The translations under genes were made by a program, and so were the position numbers. Shown here piece by piece: positions 63,308-64,000 of a stretch of 64,000 nucleotides of DNA. The notes beneath the pieces are model-generated. The model was given only the letters and a program-made list of their open reading frames with translations. It did not search any database and had not been told where the DNA came from. Numbering within the stretch: the stretch's first letter is position 1; each line of letters starts with the position of its first letter. Origin of the DNA: Actinomycetes bacterium (lineage in GTDB: Bacteria > Bacillota > Sulfobacillia > Sulfobacillales > JAIMBI01); the NCBI GenBank assembly GCA_023565505.1, contig JAIMBI010000003.1, positions 1 to 64,000 of the forward strand, read 5' to 3'.

Positions 63308-63720
63308 GTCCAGCGGCCTCCGCCGGACCGGGTCCCGCCGCCCGTGCTGCGGCGGCGCAGAAGCAGCCCGGTCGCCGCCAGCACCGTCGTGACGGTCAGG
63401 ACGGTGATGCCCGCCAGGACGGCGCCCCGTATCCCGAGGCGCCCCACGGCCATCACCGCGTCCGCGGCCGAGGGGACGAAGAAGAGGGGCAGCAGGGTCA
63501 CCCAGGCGGCCGCACCCTCTTCCAACCAGCGGAGCGGCACGAGTCCGGTGGCCAGCGCCACCGCGAAAGACAGCAGCCCCAGCACCCCGGAAGGCCAGTC
63601 CCAACCCCACCGGTGCCCGATCCATCCCGCACCGGCCGTCCACGCCGCCACGAACGCCATCCCGGCGAAGCGCCGTACCCAACGTCGCCGGGGCTGCGAC
63701 AGCGCTCGCGGTGCCGGCAT
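63304..63720 (-). CDS. LrgA/CidA family holin-like protein
   Basis: This is a small membrane protein (138 aa) of the CidA/LrgA type with four hydrophobic segments: FAGMAFVAAWTAGAGWIGH, WPSGVLGLLSFAVAL (the family P-x-x-V-x-G-x-x-L-L), WVTLLPLFFVPSAADAVM (F-V-P) and AVLAGITVLTVTTVLAATGL. ATG 63720 follows AAGGGGGGG; the longer frame upstream overlaps the promoter region. It is co-translated with the LrgB gene and divergent from a LysR gene, as in cidR-cidAB. Confidence 0.82.
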   Translation of the reverse strand: MPAPRALSQPRRRWVRRFAGMAFVAAWTAGAGWIGHRWGWDWPSGVLGLLSFAVALATGLVPLRWLEEGAAAWVTLLPLFFVPSAADAVMAVGRLGIRGAVLAGITVLTVTTVLAATGLLLRRRSTGGGTRSGGGRWT

Positions 63721-63767
63721 GCGACACCCCCCCTTGCTGCTCACCAGCTTAGGGCGGACATCTTTAT

Positions 63768-63796
63768 TTGAGAAATGAATCGTCATGATGGATACT
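63768..63796 (+). promoter_or_regulatory. Promoter of the divergent LysR gene
   Basis: TTGAGA (63768-63773) and GATACT (63791-63796) are 17 nt apart. Transcription would start at about 63803, some 27 nt ahead of the GTG. Confidence 0.55.
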
Positions 63797-63812
63797 ATTC
63801 GTACCGCGAATA
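63796..63812. promoter_or_regulatory. Candidate LysR box (TATTCG-N5-CGAATA)
   Basis: A perfect 6-bp inverted repeat with a 5-nt spacer directly follows the -10 of the LysR gene. It has the size and symmetry of a LysR-type operator. Binding there would autorepress the LysR gene and could act on the divergent CidA/CidB operon. Confidence 0.5.
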
Positions 63813-63829
63813 ATCAGGGGGGTCGCACC

Positions 63830-64000
63830 GTGGAATGGCGGCACCTGGAGTACTTCCGCGCCGTGGTGCGCCACGGCGGCTTTTCGCGCGCGGCGGAGGC
63901 CATCCACGTGGCCCAGCCGACCTTGACCAAGGCGGTCCAGGACCTGGAACGGGCGACGGGGACGGTGCTGTTGGACCGGAGCCGACGGCCGCCCGGTCTC
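63830..64000 (+). CDS. LysR family transcriptional regulator, cut by the window end
   Basis: Only the first 57 codons lie in the window. They encode the N-terminal HTH of a LysR protein: VEWRHLEYFRAVVRHGGFSR, AAEAIHVAQPTLTKAVQDLE. GTG 63830 has GGGGGG about 7 nt before it. Divergence from CidA/CidB homologues matches the arrangement of cidR, the LysR activator of cidABC in staphylococci. The assignment to that role is by context. Confidence 0.85.
   Translation, partial: MEWRHLEYFRAVVRHGGFSRAAEAIHVAQPTLTKAVQDLERATGTVLLDRSRRPPGL

Overview
The window is a very GC-rich bacterial segment (roughly 70% or more by eye). It has strong purine-rich Shine-Dalgarno sequences, many GTG and TTG starts, and long runs of overlapping genes. 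A Spo0E-type phosphatase (43934-44152), a c-di-AMP (ydaO-type) riboswitch in front of a PG-binding/3D-domain wall protein (about 47010-48208), and a CidA/CidB (LrgA/LrgB) pair next to a LysR regulator point to a spore-forming Bacillota. A thermophilic high-GC lineage such as Thermaerobacter, Symbiobacteriia or Limnochordia is my best guess; this is inference from gene content, not a proven placement. No rRNA, tRNA, CRISPR array or complete insertion sequence was recognised.

Layout. 1-1130: a lower-GC glycosyltransferase joined abruptly, at about 1130-1138, to a 5'-truncated CoxL-type molybdenum hydroxylase subunit. This looks like a chimeric junction. 1138-5958: coxL(truncated)-coxM-coxD-coxE. 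5876-6859: a ROK kinase, convergent. 7008-16027: one tightly packed pentose-phosphate operon (transketolase, transaldolase, phosphoglucose isomerase, 6-phosphogluconate dehydrogenase, glucose-6-phosphate dehydrogenase, OpcA-like, 6-phosphogluconolactonase). 16170-20881: an SDR, a ribbon-helix-helix/PIN toxin-antitoxin pair whose toxin carries an in-frame amber codon, a membrane protein, a DUF6282-like hydrolase and acylphosphatase. 20958-28240 (minus): nine genes encoding two four-subunit 2-oxoacid:ferredoxin oxidoreductases plus a GltD/NfnB-like flavoprotein, so acetyl-CoA/pyruvate and 2-oxoglutarate/succinyl-CoA chemistry on ferredoxin. 29992-35556: a LysR regulator (apparently with an ATC start codon), dienelactone hydrolase, a 3-hydroxyisobutyrate-dehydrogenase-type enzyme, a lactonase-type metallo-beta-lactamase, an FAD amine-oxidase-type enzyme and a heme-oxygenase-fold diiron-type protein. 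36214-38266: TetR plus acyl-CoA dehydrogenase with a visible promoter and operator. 38349-46792: methylglyoxal synthase, tricorn protease, LysR, a Usp-like protein, Spo0E and PEP carboxylase. 47010-55439: riboswitch and 3D-domain protein, macro-domain protein, aldo/keto reductase, DUF84 phosphatase, class B penicillin-binding protein and an ABC transporter. 55666-61400: EamA exporter, aconitase, and an MFS exporter of lower GC. 62266-64000: a glutaredoxin-like gene with an in-frame UGA at the catalytic cysteine, the CidB and CidA homologues, and a divergent LysR gene cut by the window end.

Central carbon metabolism dominates: a complete oxidative and non-oxidative pentose phosphate route, PEP carboxylase, aconitase and two ferredoxin-linked oxidoreductases lie within 55 kb. 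The most interesting single signal is the glutaredoxin-like gene at 62266-62511. Its only internal stop is a UGA exactly where the first redox cysteine should be, giving a U-x-x-C motif. It is followed 15 nt later by an 8-bp hairpin with a GUG loop that fits the bacterial SECIS pattern, so it is a strong selenoprotein candidate that ordinary gene calling would miss.
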